Of a stretch of DNA of 64,000 nt, positions 1 to 8,957 are shown piece after piece. The translations under genes were made by a program, and so were the position numbers. Origin of the DNA: Ruminococcaceae bacterium YAD3003 (GTDB lineage: Bacteria; Bacillota; Clostridia; Saccharofermentanales; Saccharofermentanaceae); NCBI GenBank assembly GCA_900107185.1, contig FNPA01000002.1:124001-188000 (forward strand). Direction: 5' to 3'. The notes under the pieces were generated by a model. That model was not told where the DNA came from. It searched no databases and worked only from the letters and a program-made list of their open reading frames with translations. Position 1 is the stretch's first letter; each line of letters begins with the position of its first letter.

Positions 1-2
1 TT

Positions 3-2873
3 GCCAGTGTCGTAAGCCTTTATGGTGACAGCAGGAATATGCTCTGGATCGGTACCAATGACCACGGTGCCGCAGTAATTGACAGATATGGTAATATCAC
101 CATGTTCGGAAAAGATATCGGACTGCCTTCTGCATCAGTAAGAGGTTTTACTGAAGATTCTGAAGGAAATATTTATATGGCTACTACAATGGGTGTGGCT
201 GTTGTAGATTTAGAGATGAACCTGACAGTTGTTGATGATCCAATGATCAGAAACGAATACATCAGACATATTGAAACCGGTCCTGACGGAATAGTATATG
301 GACTTACGCAGGATGGTGACGTGTTCGCTTTATCTGGCGGCCGTGTCACCGGATTCTATACTTCACAGGCTCTTGGTCTTGAAGACGCAGTTATCCGTGC
401 CATGCACGTTGATGAAGATAATCCGGGTTATCTCTATCTCGGAACAGACCGTACGAAGATCTACTACGGCAGCTTCGATACAGGTTTCCCCGGCGATAAG
501 GCAATCGTTGTTCATCTTAACACCATCAATTCAATTACCAGTGTAGGTGAAGATCTCTGGATCTGCGCAAATAACGGAATCGCTGTTTACCGTGACGGTG
601 AAGTCCTGCCTCTCGAAAACGTTCCGATGACATCAAACGTTGAAGGATGTATGTGTGACTATCAGGGCAACCTCTGGTTTGTTTCTTCGAGACAGGGTGT
701 AATGAAGATCGTTCCTGACCAGTTCACGGATCTTTTCGAGAAGTACAATATCGAGAGAGAAGTCGTTAACTCCACATGTTTCTACGACGAAATGCTCTTT
801 ATGGGAACCGATTCAGGTCTCAGAGTCGGAAATACAGCAGGTGAAGCAGAACGCATTACTATAGACAATGCGGTTACTGCTTCCGGTAATCATCTTGGTT
901 ACAAAGAACTCCTTACGATGTTTAATGGAGTCAGAATCAGATCGATCATCAAGGACAGCCAGGACAGATTGTGGTTCTCTACATTTGATAAGCTCGGTCT
1001 CGTCAGATATGATCACGGCGAAGTGCTTACTTTCAGCACTGATGACGGAATGCCTTCCAACAGAATCAGAGCCGTAAATGAGATGAGTGACGGTTCTTTC
1101 GCTGTTGCATGTACGGGCGGTGTGGTTGTCATCAAGGGCGATTCCATCGAAAAAGTTTATGACGCGTCTTCAGGTGTCAGCAATACTGAAGTTCTGACTG
1201 TTTCAGAAGGTGAGAACGGAGATATCCTTGCAGGTACTGACGGCGGCGGTATTTTTATTATCGGCAGCTCCGGAGTTACAAACATTGACACTGATAACGG
1301 CCTTTATTCCGATATCGTTATGAGGATCAAGAAGGATAATAAGCGTAACGTTTATTGGATCGTAACATCTAACTCGTTAGCTTATATGACTTCTGATTAT
1401 GAGCCTCACACCATTGAGAATTTCCCTTATTCCAACAACTTCGACATATATGAGAATTCTTTAGGTGAGCTCTGGATCTTAAGCAGTAACGGAATATATG
1501 TAACTACGGCTGATGACTTGATAGCTAACGGTAATATTAATCCTGTTTTCTATGGTATCGACGACGGACTGCCGATCATTGCGACATCCAATTCATACAG
1601 TTATGTAACTGATGAGGGCATACTTTATATTGCCGGCACAACCGGTGTTGCAAAGGTTAATATCGAGACTACTTTCGAGACTGTTTCGAATATAAGAATG
1701 TCCGTACCTTATCTTGATGCAGACGGCGTTAAGATCTATCCGGATGAAAATGGTGTCTTTAATATTCCGACAGATGCAAAGAAGGTAACCATTTATCCTT
1801 ATATCTTTACGTACAGACTCATGAATCCTAAAGTTACTTACTATCTCGAAGGATTCGACAGAGAGCAGATGGTAATCAAGCGTTCTGATCTTACGTCAAT
1901 TGACTATACTAACCTCAGAGGCGGTAAGTACACGTTCAGAATGATCATTTCTGACTCTATGGGGCATGAGAATAATGAGTTCGCAATATCCATTGTTAAG
2001 AAGAGAGCAGTCTATGAGATGCTCTGGTTCTACCTGTTAATATTTGTTGTCGTTGTTTGCTGTACTACAATGGCTGTTCTTTATTACGTAAACAAGAAGA
2101 CTGAGAAATATCTGAAGAAACAGGAAGAGGACAGGATCCTCATCAGAGAGATCGTTGAGGCCTTCGCGAAGACGATCGATATGAAGGATAAGTATACGAG
2201 AGGTCACTCCATCAGAGTTGCCCATTATACGTCGATGCTCGCACAGGAACTCGGTTATAACGAGGAAACAGTTGAGAAGTACCGCAATATCGCTTTGCTT
2301 CACGATATCGGTAAGATCGGTGTAAGGGGAGAGGTCCTCAATAAGAACGGCAGACTCGAAGATGATGAGTTCGCTGAGATTAAGTCCCACACCACTCTGG
2401 GTTATAACGTTTTGAAAGATATCAGCATTATGCCTGAACTCTCCGTTGGTGCTGAATCCCACCATGAGAGACCTGACGGTAAGGGTTATCCGGACGGCCT
2501 TAAGGGTGAGGAGATTCCGAGAGTTGCGCAGATTATCGGCGTAGCCGATGCTTTCGATGCGATGTATTCTGACCGTCCATATCGAAAGAGAATGAATTTC
2601 GAGAAGGCCGTTTCCATCATAAGAGATGCATCAGGAACACAGTTCCATGAAGATGTTGTTGATGCATTCTTAAGGATCGTCGAAAGAGGCGGATTCAGGG
2701 CTGATAACGATAAAGGCGGCGGATCTACTGAAGATATCGATAATATCCATAAGAGATTCGAGAAGGAACACGATGCTGAAGAAGCTGCCAAAGAGCATAA
2801 GCATGATTCTGAAGCAGAGAAGCCTTCCGATAAGCCTGAACAGAATAATGAAGAAGGCAATAAGGATTCCTGA
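3..2873 (+). CDS. Propeller sensor with HD-GYP c-di-GMP phosphodiesterase domain (5' partial)
   Basis: The reading frame is open to the left edge, so the N-terminus lies outside the window. The first in-frame ATG, at 39, falls inside a repeat and is unlikely to be the start. The N-terminal two thirds is a series of short beta-propeller repeats of the two-component-regulator type (LWIGTNDHG, LWFSTFD, ILAGTDGGGI). A Y_Y_Y-like domain follows (YYLEGFD, LRGGKYTFRM), then one transmembrane helix near 2017-2090. The cytoplasmic part is an HD-GYP domain with HDIGK and the HHERPDGKGYP signature, predicted to hydrolyse cyclic di-GMP. The tail is highly charged. I infer an extracellular ligand sensor that controls c-di-GMP turnover. 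Confidence 0.9.
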   Translation, partial: ASVVSLYGDSRNMLWIGTNDHGAAVIDRYGNITMFGKDIGLPSASVRGFTEDSEGNIYMATTMGVAVVDLEMNLTVVDDPMIRNEYIRHIETGPDGIVYGLTQDGDVFALSGGRVTGFYTSQALGLEDAVIRAMHVDEDNPGYLYLGTDRTKIYYGSFDTGFPGDKAIVVHLNTINSITSVGEDLWICANNGIAVYRDGEVLPLENVPMTSNVEGCMCDYQGNLWFVSSRQGVMKIVPDQFTDLFEKYNIEREVVNSTCFYDEMLFMGTDSGLRVGNTAGEAERITIDNAVTASGNHLGYKELLTMFNGVRIRSIIKDSQDRLWFSTFDKLGLVRYDHGEVLTFSTDDGMPSNRIRAVNEMSDGSFAVACTGGVVVIKGDSIEKVYDASSGVSNTEVLTVSEGENGDILAGTDGGGIFIIGSSGVTNIDTDNGLYSDIVMRIKKDNKRNVYWIVTSNSLAYMTSDYEPHTIENFPYSNNFDIYENSLGELWILSSNGIYVTTADDLIANGNINPVFYGIDDGLPIIATSNSYSYVTDEGILYIAGTTGVAKVNIETTFETVSNIRMSVPYLDADGVKIYPDENGVFNIPTDAKKVTIYPYIFTYRLMNPKVTYYLEGFDREQMVIKRSDLTSIDYTNLRGGKYTFRMIISDSMGHENNEFAISIVKKRAVYEMLWFYLLIFVVVVCCTTMAVLYYVNKKTEKYLKKQEEDRILIREIVEAFAKTIDMKDKYTRGHSIRVAHYTSMLAQELGYNEETVEKYRNIALLHDIGKIGVRGEVLNKNGRLEDDEFAEIKSHTTLGYNVLKDISIMPELSVGAESHHERPDGKGYPDGLKGEEIPRVAQIIGVADAFDAMYSDRPYRKRMNFEKAVSIIRDASGTQFHEDVVDAFLRIVERGGFRADNDKGGGSTEDIDNIHKRFEKEHDAEEAAKEHKHDSEAEKPSDKPEQNNEEGNKDS

Positions 2874-2902
2874 TTTCCAGCAGAGCCTAAATACTGTCTT
2901 TA

Positions 2903-2911
2903 TGCTATAAT
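2903..2911 (+). promoter_or_regulatory. Extended -10 promoter before the ABC transporter genes
   Basis: TGCTATAAT matches the TGnTATAAT extended -10. It lies about 50 bp before the permease start and has no good -35. Inferred promoter. Confidence 0.5.
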
Positions 2912-2964
2912 TTAGTCCTATGTCTTTAGCTTGATATAGAATCTGTTTTTGCCCGGGTGTTTTG

Positions 2965-3636
2965 ATGGAATTGCTTCAATCGACATTATTGCAATTGGCC
3001 GATGGTTTCCGGTTTACATTAGGAATCTTTTTCTTTACCATTATTTTCTCGATTCCTTTGGGACTGTTGGTATCGAAGGGCAGAATGTCGAAGATCAAGA
3101 TCGTTTCACTGATCTTCAGATTCTACATTTCCATCTTAAGAGGTACGCCTCTTATGCTCCAGCTGTTCCTGGTTTATTTCGGACCTTACTATCTGTTTAA
3201 GGTTAATACAGGCAGCATTGCAATTGGACCGTTTAACTACAGATTCATTGCAACGATTATTGCATTCTCACTGAACTACGCTGCATATTTTGCCGAGATC
3301 TTCAGAGGCGGAATCCAGTCCATGTCAAAGGGCCAGTATGAAGCCGCTACCGTTCTGGGCTTTTCGAAGATTCAGACATATTTCAAGATTATCCTTCCGC
3401 AGGTAGTAAAGAGAGTTCTGCCCTCTGTTTCCAATGAGATCATTACTCTTGTAAAGGATACTTCGCTCGCGCAGGTAATCTCCGTAACGGAAATGTTCAC
3501 CAGGGCATCAGCTGCAGCTTCGGCGCAGGTATCTGTTGTTCCGTTCATTGCAGCCGGCGCATTTTACTACTTAACTAATCTTCTTATCGAAGCAATACTT
3601 AACCGCGTTGAGAAATCAATGTCGTACTATTCTTAA
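2965..3636 (+). CDS. Amino-acid ABC transporter permease (HisM/GlnP family)
   Basis: A hydrophobic protein of about 223 residues with several membrane helices. It has the family loop FRGGIQSMSKGQYEAATVLG that contacts the ATPase, so it should form the membrane channel of a polar amino-acid importer. ATG at 2965 is preceded directly by a TTG (2962) that could also serve; no strong ribosome site is visible for either. The ATPase gene follows 12 bp later. No substrate-binding protein gene lies next to the pair in this window. The PatB-type C-S lyase downstream makes a sulphur amino acid such as cystine a plausible substrate, but this is inference from context. Confidence 0.9.
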   Translation: MELLQSTLLQLADGFRFTLGIFFFTIIFSIPLGLLVSKGRMSKIKIVSLIFRFYISILRGTPLMLQLFLVYFGPYYLFKVNTGSIAIGPFNYRFIATIIAFSLNYAAYFAEIFRGGIQSMSKGQYEAATVLGFSKIQTYFKIILPQVVKRVLPSVSNEIITLVKDTSLAQVISVTEMFTRASAAASAQVSVVPFIAAGAFYYLTNLLIEAILNRVEKSMSYYS

Positions 3637-3648
3637 TGAGGTATTTCA

Positions 3649-4419
3649 ATGTCTGACAGCAAAAACGACATCGTACTTGAAATGACTGATATCCATAAGT
3701 CCTTCGAAAAGTTGGAGGTCCTTAATGGTATTAATTTGCAGGTCAGAAAAGGTGAAGTTGTTGCCATCATCGGACCTTCGGGCGGCGGCAAATCCACTCT
3801 CTTAAGATGTGCCACGACATTGGAGCGCGTTGATTACGGTAAGATCGTAATTGGCGGCGACGTCCTCTGCGACACTATTTCCGGGCGTTTGTCTTATTGT
3901 GATAAAAAGACAGAGAAGGAGATCAGATCCAAATTCGGTCTGGTGTTCCAGAACTTCAATCTTTTCCCGCATTTTTCAGTTAAGAGAAATATCACCGAAG
4001 CTCTTATCCACGTACACAAGAAGAGCAAGGCTGAGGCAGAAACGATCTGCAATAATCTCTTGATGAAGATGGGCCTGATTGAGAAAGCTGATGAATATCC
4101 GTGCAATCTTTCAGGCGGCCAGCAGCAGCGAGTTTCTATTGCCAGGGCTCTCGCTACAAATCCTGAGATCATATTCTTTGACGAGCCTACATCCGCTTTG
4201 GATCCTGAGCTCACCAAAGGCGTTTTAACTGTTATTAAGGACCTCGCGAAAGAAAAGATGACTATGGTTATCGTAACTCACGAGATGAGCTTTGCCAGAG
4301 ACGTTGCCGACAGGATCGTATTCATGGACGGCGGTGTAATCGTCGAAGAGGGTCCTGCTTATGATCTCGTAACAAATCCTCAGCAGCAGAGAACGAAGGA
4401 ATTCTTAGCAGGTTATTAA
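3649..4419 (+). CDS. Amino-acid ABC transporter ATP-binding protein
   Basis: ABC ATPase of 256 residues, the usual size for the GlnQ/HisP group. Visible motifs are Walker A GPSGGGKST, Q-loop LVFQNFNLFPH, signature LSGGQQQR, Walker B IIFFDEPTSALDP and the switch histidine in VTHEMSF. It should energise the permease encoded just upstream, with which it forms an operon. About 20 residues before the Q-loop (CDTISGRLSYCDKKTEKEI) are a little longer than in typical family members. Family assignment is firm; substrate is unknown. Confidence 0.93.
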   Translation: MSDSKNDIVLEMTDIHKSFEKLEVLNGINLQVRKGEVVAIIGPSGGGKSTLLRCATTLERVDYGKIVIGGDVLCDTISGRLSYCDKKTEKEIRSKFGLVFQNFNLFPHFSVKRNITEALIHVHKKSKAEAETICNNLLMKMGLIEKADEYPCNLSGGQQQRVSIARALATNPEIIFFDEPTSALDPELTKGVLTVIKDLAKEKMTMVIVTHEMSFARDVADRIVFMDGGVIVEEGPAYDLVTNPQQQRTKEFLAGY

Positions 4420-4424
4420 GCGCC

Positions 4425-4492
4425 ATTATATAATCCCCTCACTTCAGACAGCATTTACCAGCGCAAATAACTCGTTCGTGGGATTATATAAT
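4425..4492. repeat. Long perfect inverted repeat (13-bp arms)
   Basis: The arm ATTATATAATCCC (4425-4437) is repeated inverted as GGGATTATATAAT (4480-4492) with 42 bp between. It sits between the ATPase and the C-S lyase gene. There is no T-tract typical of a terminator; the role is unknown. Confidence 0.6.
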
Positions 4493-4525
4493 TGCTTTTC
4501 ACCATGGGAGATTTGAGTAGACGTT

Positions 4526-5677
4526 ATGATTAGTTTTGATGAAATAGTTAGCAGAAATACTCCGGAAGACATTAAATACGGTAAGATCGAGGGCATCGAT
4601 GATCTCATCCCCATGTGGGTTGCGGATATGGATTTTAAGAGTCCCAAGGAAGTTATAGACAGTCTTGTCAGTGTTGCCAATAACGGCGTGTTCGGTTATT
4701 CAGAGGCTGATTCTTCTTACGATAAAGCTGTAACTGATTGGTTTATGAAAAGATATGGCTGGAATGTCGATCCTGATACTATTCTTAAACTGCCGGGTGT
4801 GGTGCTTGGCGTTTCACTTGCTATAAGGGCGCTTACGGAAGTTAATGACAGCATTCTTATTTTCGAGCCGTTGTACGGACCTATCGGAAGGTCTGTCCGT
4901 GGAAACGGCAGAAATCTTGTTATATCCGACCTGGTGCGCAACGGTTCAAGATATGAAATCGATTTCGACGACATGGAGCGCAAGATAATTGAGAATAATG
5001 TTAAGATGTTTGTTCTCTGCAATCCGCATAATCCTGTCGGAAGAGTCTGGACGAGGGAAGAACTTCTGAAGATAGGTGATATCTGCCTTAAGAATAACGT
5101 TCTGATCGTGTCAGATGAGATCCATGCCGATTTTATTTACAGCGGCAAAAAGCATATCCCGATTGCCTCGCTGTCTGATGAATTGAATAAAATAACCGTA
5201 ACGTGCACTTCGGCGACCAAGACATTTAACATAGCAGGCATTCAGGCGTCCAATGTTGTAATCAGTGATGCCGGCATGAGAAGGGCCGTGGATAAGTGTT
5301 CCGTGGTAACAGGCGCATATGGATTGAATATCATGGGTATTGCGGCAACGAGAGCGGCATATAATTATGGCGAAGAGTGGCTTGATGAATTGAATAAATA
5401 CATCGAAAGTAACTACGAGCTGGTTAAGTCGCGCCTGGCAGGCACGAAGCTCAAGGTTACTGATGAAGAAGGCACATATCTTATTTGGATCGACGCTTCA
5501 GAAGTGGAATGCGAAGATCCTGCAAAGTTTTTCCTCGATAAAGCACATATCAGATTCTCAGAAGGCGTTTTCTTCAGCAAGAAAGCCAAAGGCTTTATCA
5601 GAATGAATATCGCTTGTCCCAGAAGCGTTGTAAATGAAGCATTGGACAGGATGCTGAAGCTCCCTGAGATCAGATAA
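4526..5677 (+). CDS. PatB/MalY-family PLP C-S lyase (aminotransferase fold)
   Basis: Protein of 383 residues of the aminotransferase class I/II fold. MWVADMDFKSP near the N-terminus is typical of the MalY/PatB subgroup. The PLP lysine is in SATKTFNIAG, CNPHNPVGRVW is the cofactor/substrate loop, and SDEIHADFIY holds the PLP-binding aspartate. Members cleave cystathionine or cysteine to give thiol, pyruvate and ammonia. Standing beside an amino-acid importer, it probably degrades or recycles an imported sulphur amino acid. Cystathionine beta-lyase versus cysteine desulfhydrase cannot be decided from sequence. Confidence 0.88.
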   Translation: MISFDEIVSRNTPEDIKYGKIEGIDDLIPMWVADMDFKSPKEVIDSLVSVANNGVFGYSEADSSYDKAVTDWFMKRYGWNVDPDTILKLPGVVLGVSLAIRALTEVNDSILIFEPLYGPIGRSVRGNGRNLVISDLVRNGSRYEIDFDDMERKIIENNVKMFVLCNPHNPVGRVWTREELLKIGDICLKNNVLIVSDEIHADFIYSGKKHIPIASLSDELNKITVTCTSATKTFNIAGIQASNVVISDAGMRRAVDKCSVVTGAYGLNIMGIAATRAAYNYGEEWLDELNKYIESNYELVKSRLAGTKLKVTDEEGTYLIWIDASEVECEDPAKFFLDKAHIRFSEGVFFSKKAKGFIRMNIACPRSVVNEALDRMLKLPEIR

Positions 5678-5770
5678 GATTTTCCTCAAACTTTCCAACC
5701 AAGAGTAGTCTCAAAACCCATTATCAAGAAGATTTTTTCGGACCCCTCCAACTAAAAGACAGGCTTCTAT

Positions 5771-5799
5771 TTGACATAAAATCGAACTGGTAGTACGAT
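5771..5799 (+). promoter_or_regulatory. Promoter of the TetR-ferredoxin operon
   Basis: Perfect -35 TTGACA (5771-5776), 17-bp spacer, and -10-like TACGAT (5794-5799). It overlaps the palindromic operator, which fits negative control by the TetR protein. Confidence 0.7.
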
Positions 5800-5808
5800 T
5801 ATCGTACT
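5792..5808. promoter_or_regulatory. 17-bp palindromic operator for the TetR regulator
   Basis: AGTACGATTATCGTACT is a perfect 8-1-8 palindrome covering the -10 region. A further half-site copy, TAGTACGA, follows at 5811-5818. Its place directly before the regulator gene suggests autoregulation. Confidence 0.7.
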
Positions 5809-5855
5809 GATAGTACGAAATTAGGGAATTAAGGAAGATAGATTTGGAGGAAAAA

Positions 5856-6464
5856 ATGCGTAAAGACAGATTAAGAGAGATCCATACAATCTCAGTTATG
5901 AGCGCAGCAGAAAAGCTTTTCGAAGCTAAAGGATACGAAGCTACGTCAATCGACGACATTGCTCTCAAAACAGGAATCAGCAAATCAACGCTCTACGTTT
6001 ATTTCAAGAGTAAACAGCTCATTTGGGATTCGATTGTCTGCAAATACATGGAGCAGCTCCTGGAGGTTGCGAAGAAGGCAGCCGAAGGTGAGGGGAGCTT
6101 TGAGGAAAGATACTATGAGCTCTGCTTTGATATTGCAACAAAATTCGAGCAGCACCCAATGTTTTATAAGGCAACGCTCGACAAGATATCCATGGATATG
6201 GAGCAGGAAGTTTATAAGAAAATTTATGAGACCGGCGAGCAGATAAATGAGGCTATCGCTGACTTTATCAGAAGCGGAATAGAAGAAGGCGTTGTAAGAA
6301 AAGACATTGACATCTATCCTGCGGTCATCATGATGTGGTCATCTATTTCCGGAATCATTTCGATGGCCGGTGATAAGGAAGAATATCTCAAGCTCAGATT
6401 TAACATGACTAAGGAAGAATACCTGAAAAAGGCGTTTAAGATGCTTTTGGAGGGCGCAGTATGA
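5856..6464 (+). CDS. TetR/AcrR-family transcriptional regulator
   Basis: ATG at 5856 is chosen because GGAGG (5846-5850) lies just ahead of it; an earlier TTG would overlap that site. The N-terminal 50 residues form the TetR helix-turn-helix (FEAKGYEATSIDDIALKTGISKSTLYVYFKSK). The rest is the helical ligand and dimer domain. The gene overlaps the next one by 4 bp (ATGA), so the two are translationally coupled. It probably represses itself and the flavodoxin-ferredoxin gene through the palindrome at 5792-5808. The inducer is unknown. Confidence 0.9.
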   Translation: MRKDRLREIHTISVMSAAEKLFEAKGYEATSIDDIALKTGISKSTLYVYFKSKQLIWDSIVCKYMEQLLEVAKKAAEGEGSFEERYYELCFDIATKFEQHPMFYKATLDKISMDMEQEVYKKIYETGEQINEAIADFIRSGIEEGVVRKDIDIYPAVIMMWSSISGIISMAGDKEEYLKLRFNMTKEEYLKKAFKMLLEGAV

Positions 6465-7219
6465 ATGCTGTCTATTTAAGCGGTACAGGCAATACAAGAC
6501 ATATTGTAAACAGACTTTTGGATGAGCTGGGAAATAAGGGAACGGTGCTGCCGATTGAATCAGAAGACGTGAAAACAGTATTTGCAAGTGATGAGATCAT
6601 TATCGCTTACCCGACACAGTTTTCGAACATTCCATATCTGGTAAGAGACTTCATTAATAATAATCAAAACGAGTGGAAAGATAAGAAGATCTTCCTGATT
6701 ACGACAATGGGAATGTTTGCCGGTGACGGAACAGGATGCGCTGCAAGGCTTCTTAAAAAATACGGCGCAGTTATCTCGGGCGGAATCCAGATAATAATGC
6801 CTGACTCGGTTTGCGATTGTAAGGCACTGAAAAAGACCGTGCAGCAAAACAAAGAGATCGTCACAAAAGCAGAAAACAAAATTAAGGGAATCGCTGCCCA
6901 GATGAAGGCAGGGAAATATCCCCAAGAAGGTCTCTCATTTTGGTCCCATTTGGCCGGATTCTTTGGCCAGAGACTGTGGTTTTATAACAAGACGACCGGT
7001 TACAGCAAAAAGATTAAGATCGATTCTGATAAGTGCATAGGATGTGGCATCTGCGGGAACGGGTGTCCTACGCATAACATTAAGATAGAAAACGGCAAAG
7101 CTGTAGCAGATGTAAAATGCACGATGTGCTACAGATGCATCAGCTATTGTCCTAAACAGGCGATTACGCTGTTAGGCAAAGAAGTCGTCCAGCAGGCAGG
7201 TATAGAGAAATACACTTAA
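6461..7219 (+). CDS. EFR1-type flavodoxin/ferredoxin fusion
   Basis: 252 residues. The N-terminal 160 residues are flavodoxin-like, with FMN phosphate loop YLSGTGNTRHIV. The C-terminal part carries two 4Fe-4S motifs, CIGCGICGNGCP and CTMCYRCISYCP, as in the EFRO/EFR1 family of anaerobes. It should transfer low-potential electrons in the cytoplasm between FMN and two clusters, but the partner is unknown. It is co-transcribed with, and probably controlled by, the TetR regulator whose stop codon it overlaps. A stem-loop terminator follows. Confidence 0.88.
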   Translation: MNAVYLSGTGNTRHIVNRLLDELGNKGTVLPIESEDVKTVFASDEIIIAYPTQFSNIPYLVRDFINNNQNEWKDKKIFLITTMGMFAGDGTGCAARLLKKYGAVISGGIQIIMPDSVCDCKALKKTVQQNKEIVTKAENKIKGIAAQMKAGKYPQEGLSFWSHLAGFFGQRLWFYNKTTGYSKKIKIDSDKCIGCGICGNGCPTHNIKIENGKAVADVKCTMCYRCISYCPKQAITLLGKEVVQQAGIEKYT

Positions 7220-7223
7220 AGAA

Positions 7224-7253
7224 AAACACCGTCCCAAGACTGGAACGGTGTTT
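7224..7253. terminator. Bidirectional terminator between convergent genes
   Basis: Stem AAACACCGT/ACGGTGTTT extended by CCA/TGG across one mismatch. It lies between the ferredoxin gene (plus) and glnS (minus), with A-rich and T-rich flanks. Confidence 0.75.
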
Positions 7254-7276
7254 GCATTTAAAACTAAAAACAAAAA

Positions 7277-8938
7277 TCACTCGGGTTTGTAGCTGTCCTT
7301 CAAAGATACTGCTCTGTTAAATACCAGATGCTCAGGTGAAGAATCTTTGCAGTCAGCACAGAAGTAACCTGTTCTAAGGAACTGGAATCTGTCTGCAGGC
7401 TGTGTATTCTCAAGGAACTTCTCGAGCTTTGCACCCTTGATTATTTCGAGTGAATTAGGGTTGATGAAGTCGAGATAGTTGCAATCTGCGAGGTCAGGCT
7501 GCTCAGTAGTGAAGAGTCTGTCGTAGAGTCTGATCTCACCGTCAACGCAGTTATTTGCATCAACCCAGTGAATTGTTGACTTGATCTTTCTGCCGTCAGC
7601 TGTGTTTCCGCCTCTTGATTCAGGATCGTATGTGCAGTGAACGGCTGTTACGTTTCCGTCTGCATCGTGATCGCAGGATACACACTTAACAACATAAGCT
7701 GACTTGAGACGTACTTCGTTGCCGGGGAAGAGTCTGAAATACTTAGGAGCAGGTTCTTCCATGAAATCTTCGGATTCGATCCAGAGCTCTTTTGAGAAAG
7801 ATACCTTACGTGTTCCGGCATTCTCGTCCTTAGGATTGTTCTCGACATCGAAGTCTTCTGAAGATCCCTCAGGGTAGTTGTCGATGATGAGCTTAATAGG
7901 CTTTAATACTGCCATTGCTCTCTGTGCGTGATCGTTAAGATCTTCTCTCAAACAATATTCGAGGAATGCGAAGTCAACTACGGAGTTAACTTTCGCAACG
8001 CCATTACGTGCGCTGAAGTTATGGATTGAGGCAGGAGTATAACCTCTGCGGCGGAGACCGCAAAGTGTAGGCATTCTCGGATCATCCCAACCTGTAACGA
8101 TGCCTGCTTCGATCATGGCACGGAGCTTACGCTTTGACAGAACGGTATGAGTAATTCCGAGTCTTGCGAACTCGATCTGACGGGGTTTGCACTCAACGGA
8201 AATATTGTTTACTACCCAGTCATAGAGAGGTCTGTGTGCCTCGAACTCAAGGGAGCAGAGTGAATGTGTGATTCCTTCCAATGCGTCTTCGATCGGATGA
8301 GCGAAGTCATACATAGGATAGATGCACCATTCTGTTCCTGTTCTGTGGTGGGGGAGATGATTGATTCTGTAGATAACAGGGTCTCTCATGTTGAAGTTGC
8401 CTGATGCGAGGTCGATCTTTGCACGGAGAGTCATCTTACCGTCTTCGAATTCGCCGGCTCTCATTCTCTTGAAGAGATCGAGGCTCTCTTCGATAGGTCT
8501 GTCACGGTAAGGAGAAACAGCAGGAGTTTTAGTGTCGCCTCTCATGTCTCTCATCTGATCGGGTGTGAGTTCGCAAACATATGCCAGGCCCTTGTTAATG
8601 AGCTCAACTGCGAATTCATACATCTTCTCGAAGTATTCGGATGCATAGAAGAATCTGTCATCCCAGTCGTGACCTAACCAATGGATATCTTCCTTGATGG
8701 CCTCAACATATTCCTCATCCTCTTTGGTGGGGTTTGTATCGTCCATTCTGAGGTTGCACAGACCGTTATAGGCTTCAGCTGTACCGAAGTCGATCTCTAA
8801 TGCCTTTGCGTGTCCGATATGGAGGTAGCCGTTCGGTTCAGGCGGAAATCTGGTGTGAATCTTCTTGCCGTATACGCGGCCGCCTTCCTTGAGCTCCTCA
8901 TCAATAATCTGCTCAATAAAATTCTTACTGTCAGCCAT
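7277..8938 (-). CDS. glnS: Glutaminyl-tRNA synthetase
   Basis: Class I synthetase of 553 residues. It has the HIGH motif in [16 protein letters not shown], the KMSKS-equivalent VLSKRKL, and the GlnRS-type C-terminal anticodon-binding beta-barrels ([10 protein letters not shown] near the end). It charges tRNA-Gln with glutamine directly. It lies 19 bp downstream of gltX on the same strand, so the two form an operon of the paired Gln and Glu enzymes. Length and motifs are normal. Confidence 0.95.
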   Translation of the reverse strand: MADSKNFIEQIIDEELKEGGRVYGKKIHTRFPPEPNGYLHIGHAKALEIDFGTAEAYNGLCNLRMDDTNPTKEDEEYVEAIKEDIHWLGHDWDDRFFYASEYFEKMYEFAVELINKGLAYVCELTPDQMRDMRGDTKTPAVSPYRDRPIEESLDLFKRMRAGEFEDGKMTLRAKIDLASGNFNMRDPVIYRINHLPHHRTGTEWCIYPMYDFAHPIEDALEGITHSLCSLEFEAHRPLYDWVVNNISVECKPRQIEFARLGITHTVLSKRKLRAMIEAGIVTGWDDPRMPTLCGLRRRGYTPASIHNFSARNGVAKVNSVVDFAFLEYCLREDLNDHAQRAMAVLKPIKLIIDNYPEGSSEDFDVENNPKDENAGTRKVSFSKELWIESEDFMEEPAPKYFRLFPGNEVRLKSAYVVKCVSCDHDADGNVTAVHCTYDPESRGGNTADGRKIKSTIHWVDANNCVDGEIRLYDRLFTTEQPDLADCNYLDFINPNSLEIIKGAKLEKFLENTQPADRFQFLRTGYFCADCKDSSPEHLVFNRAVSLKDSYKPE

Positions 8939-8957
8939 TTCTTATATTCTCCCGAAA

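Noticed and set aside
8939-8957. T-box or other riboswitch for glnS
   Set aside because: Only 18 bp separate gltX and glnS, and the gltX leader shows a palindrome but no T-box sequence.
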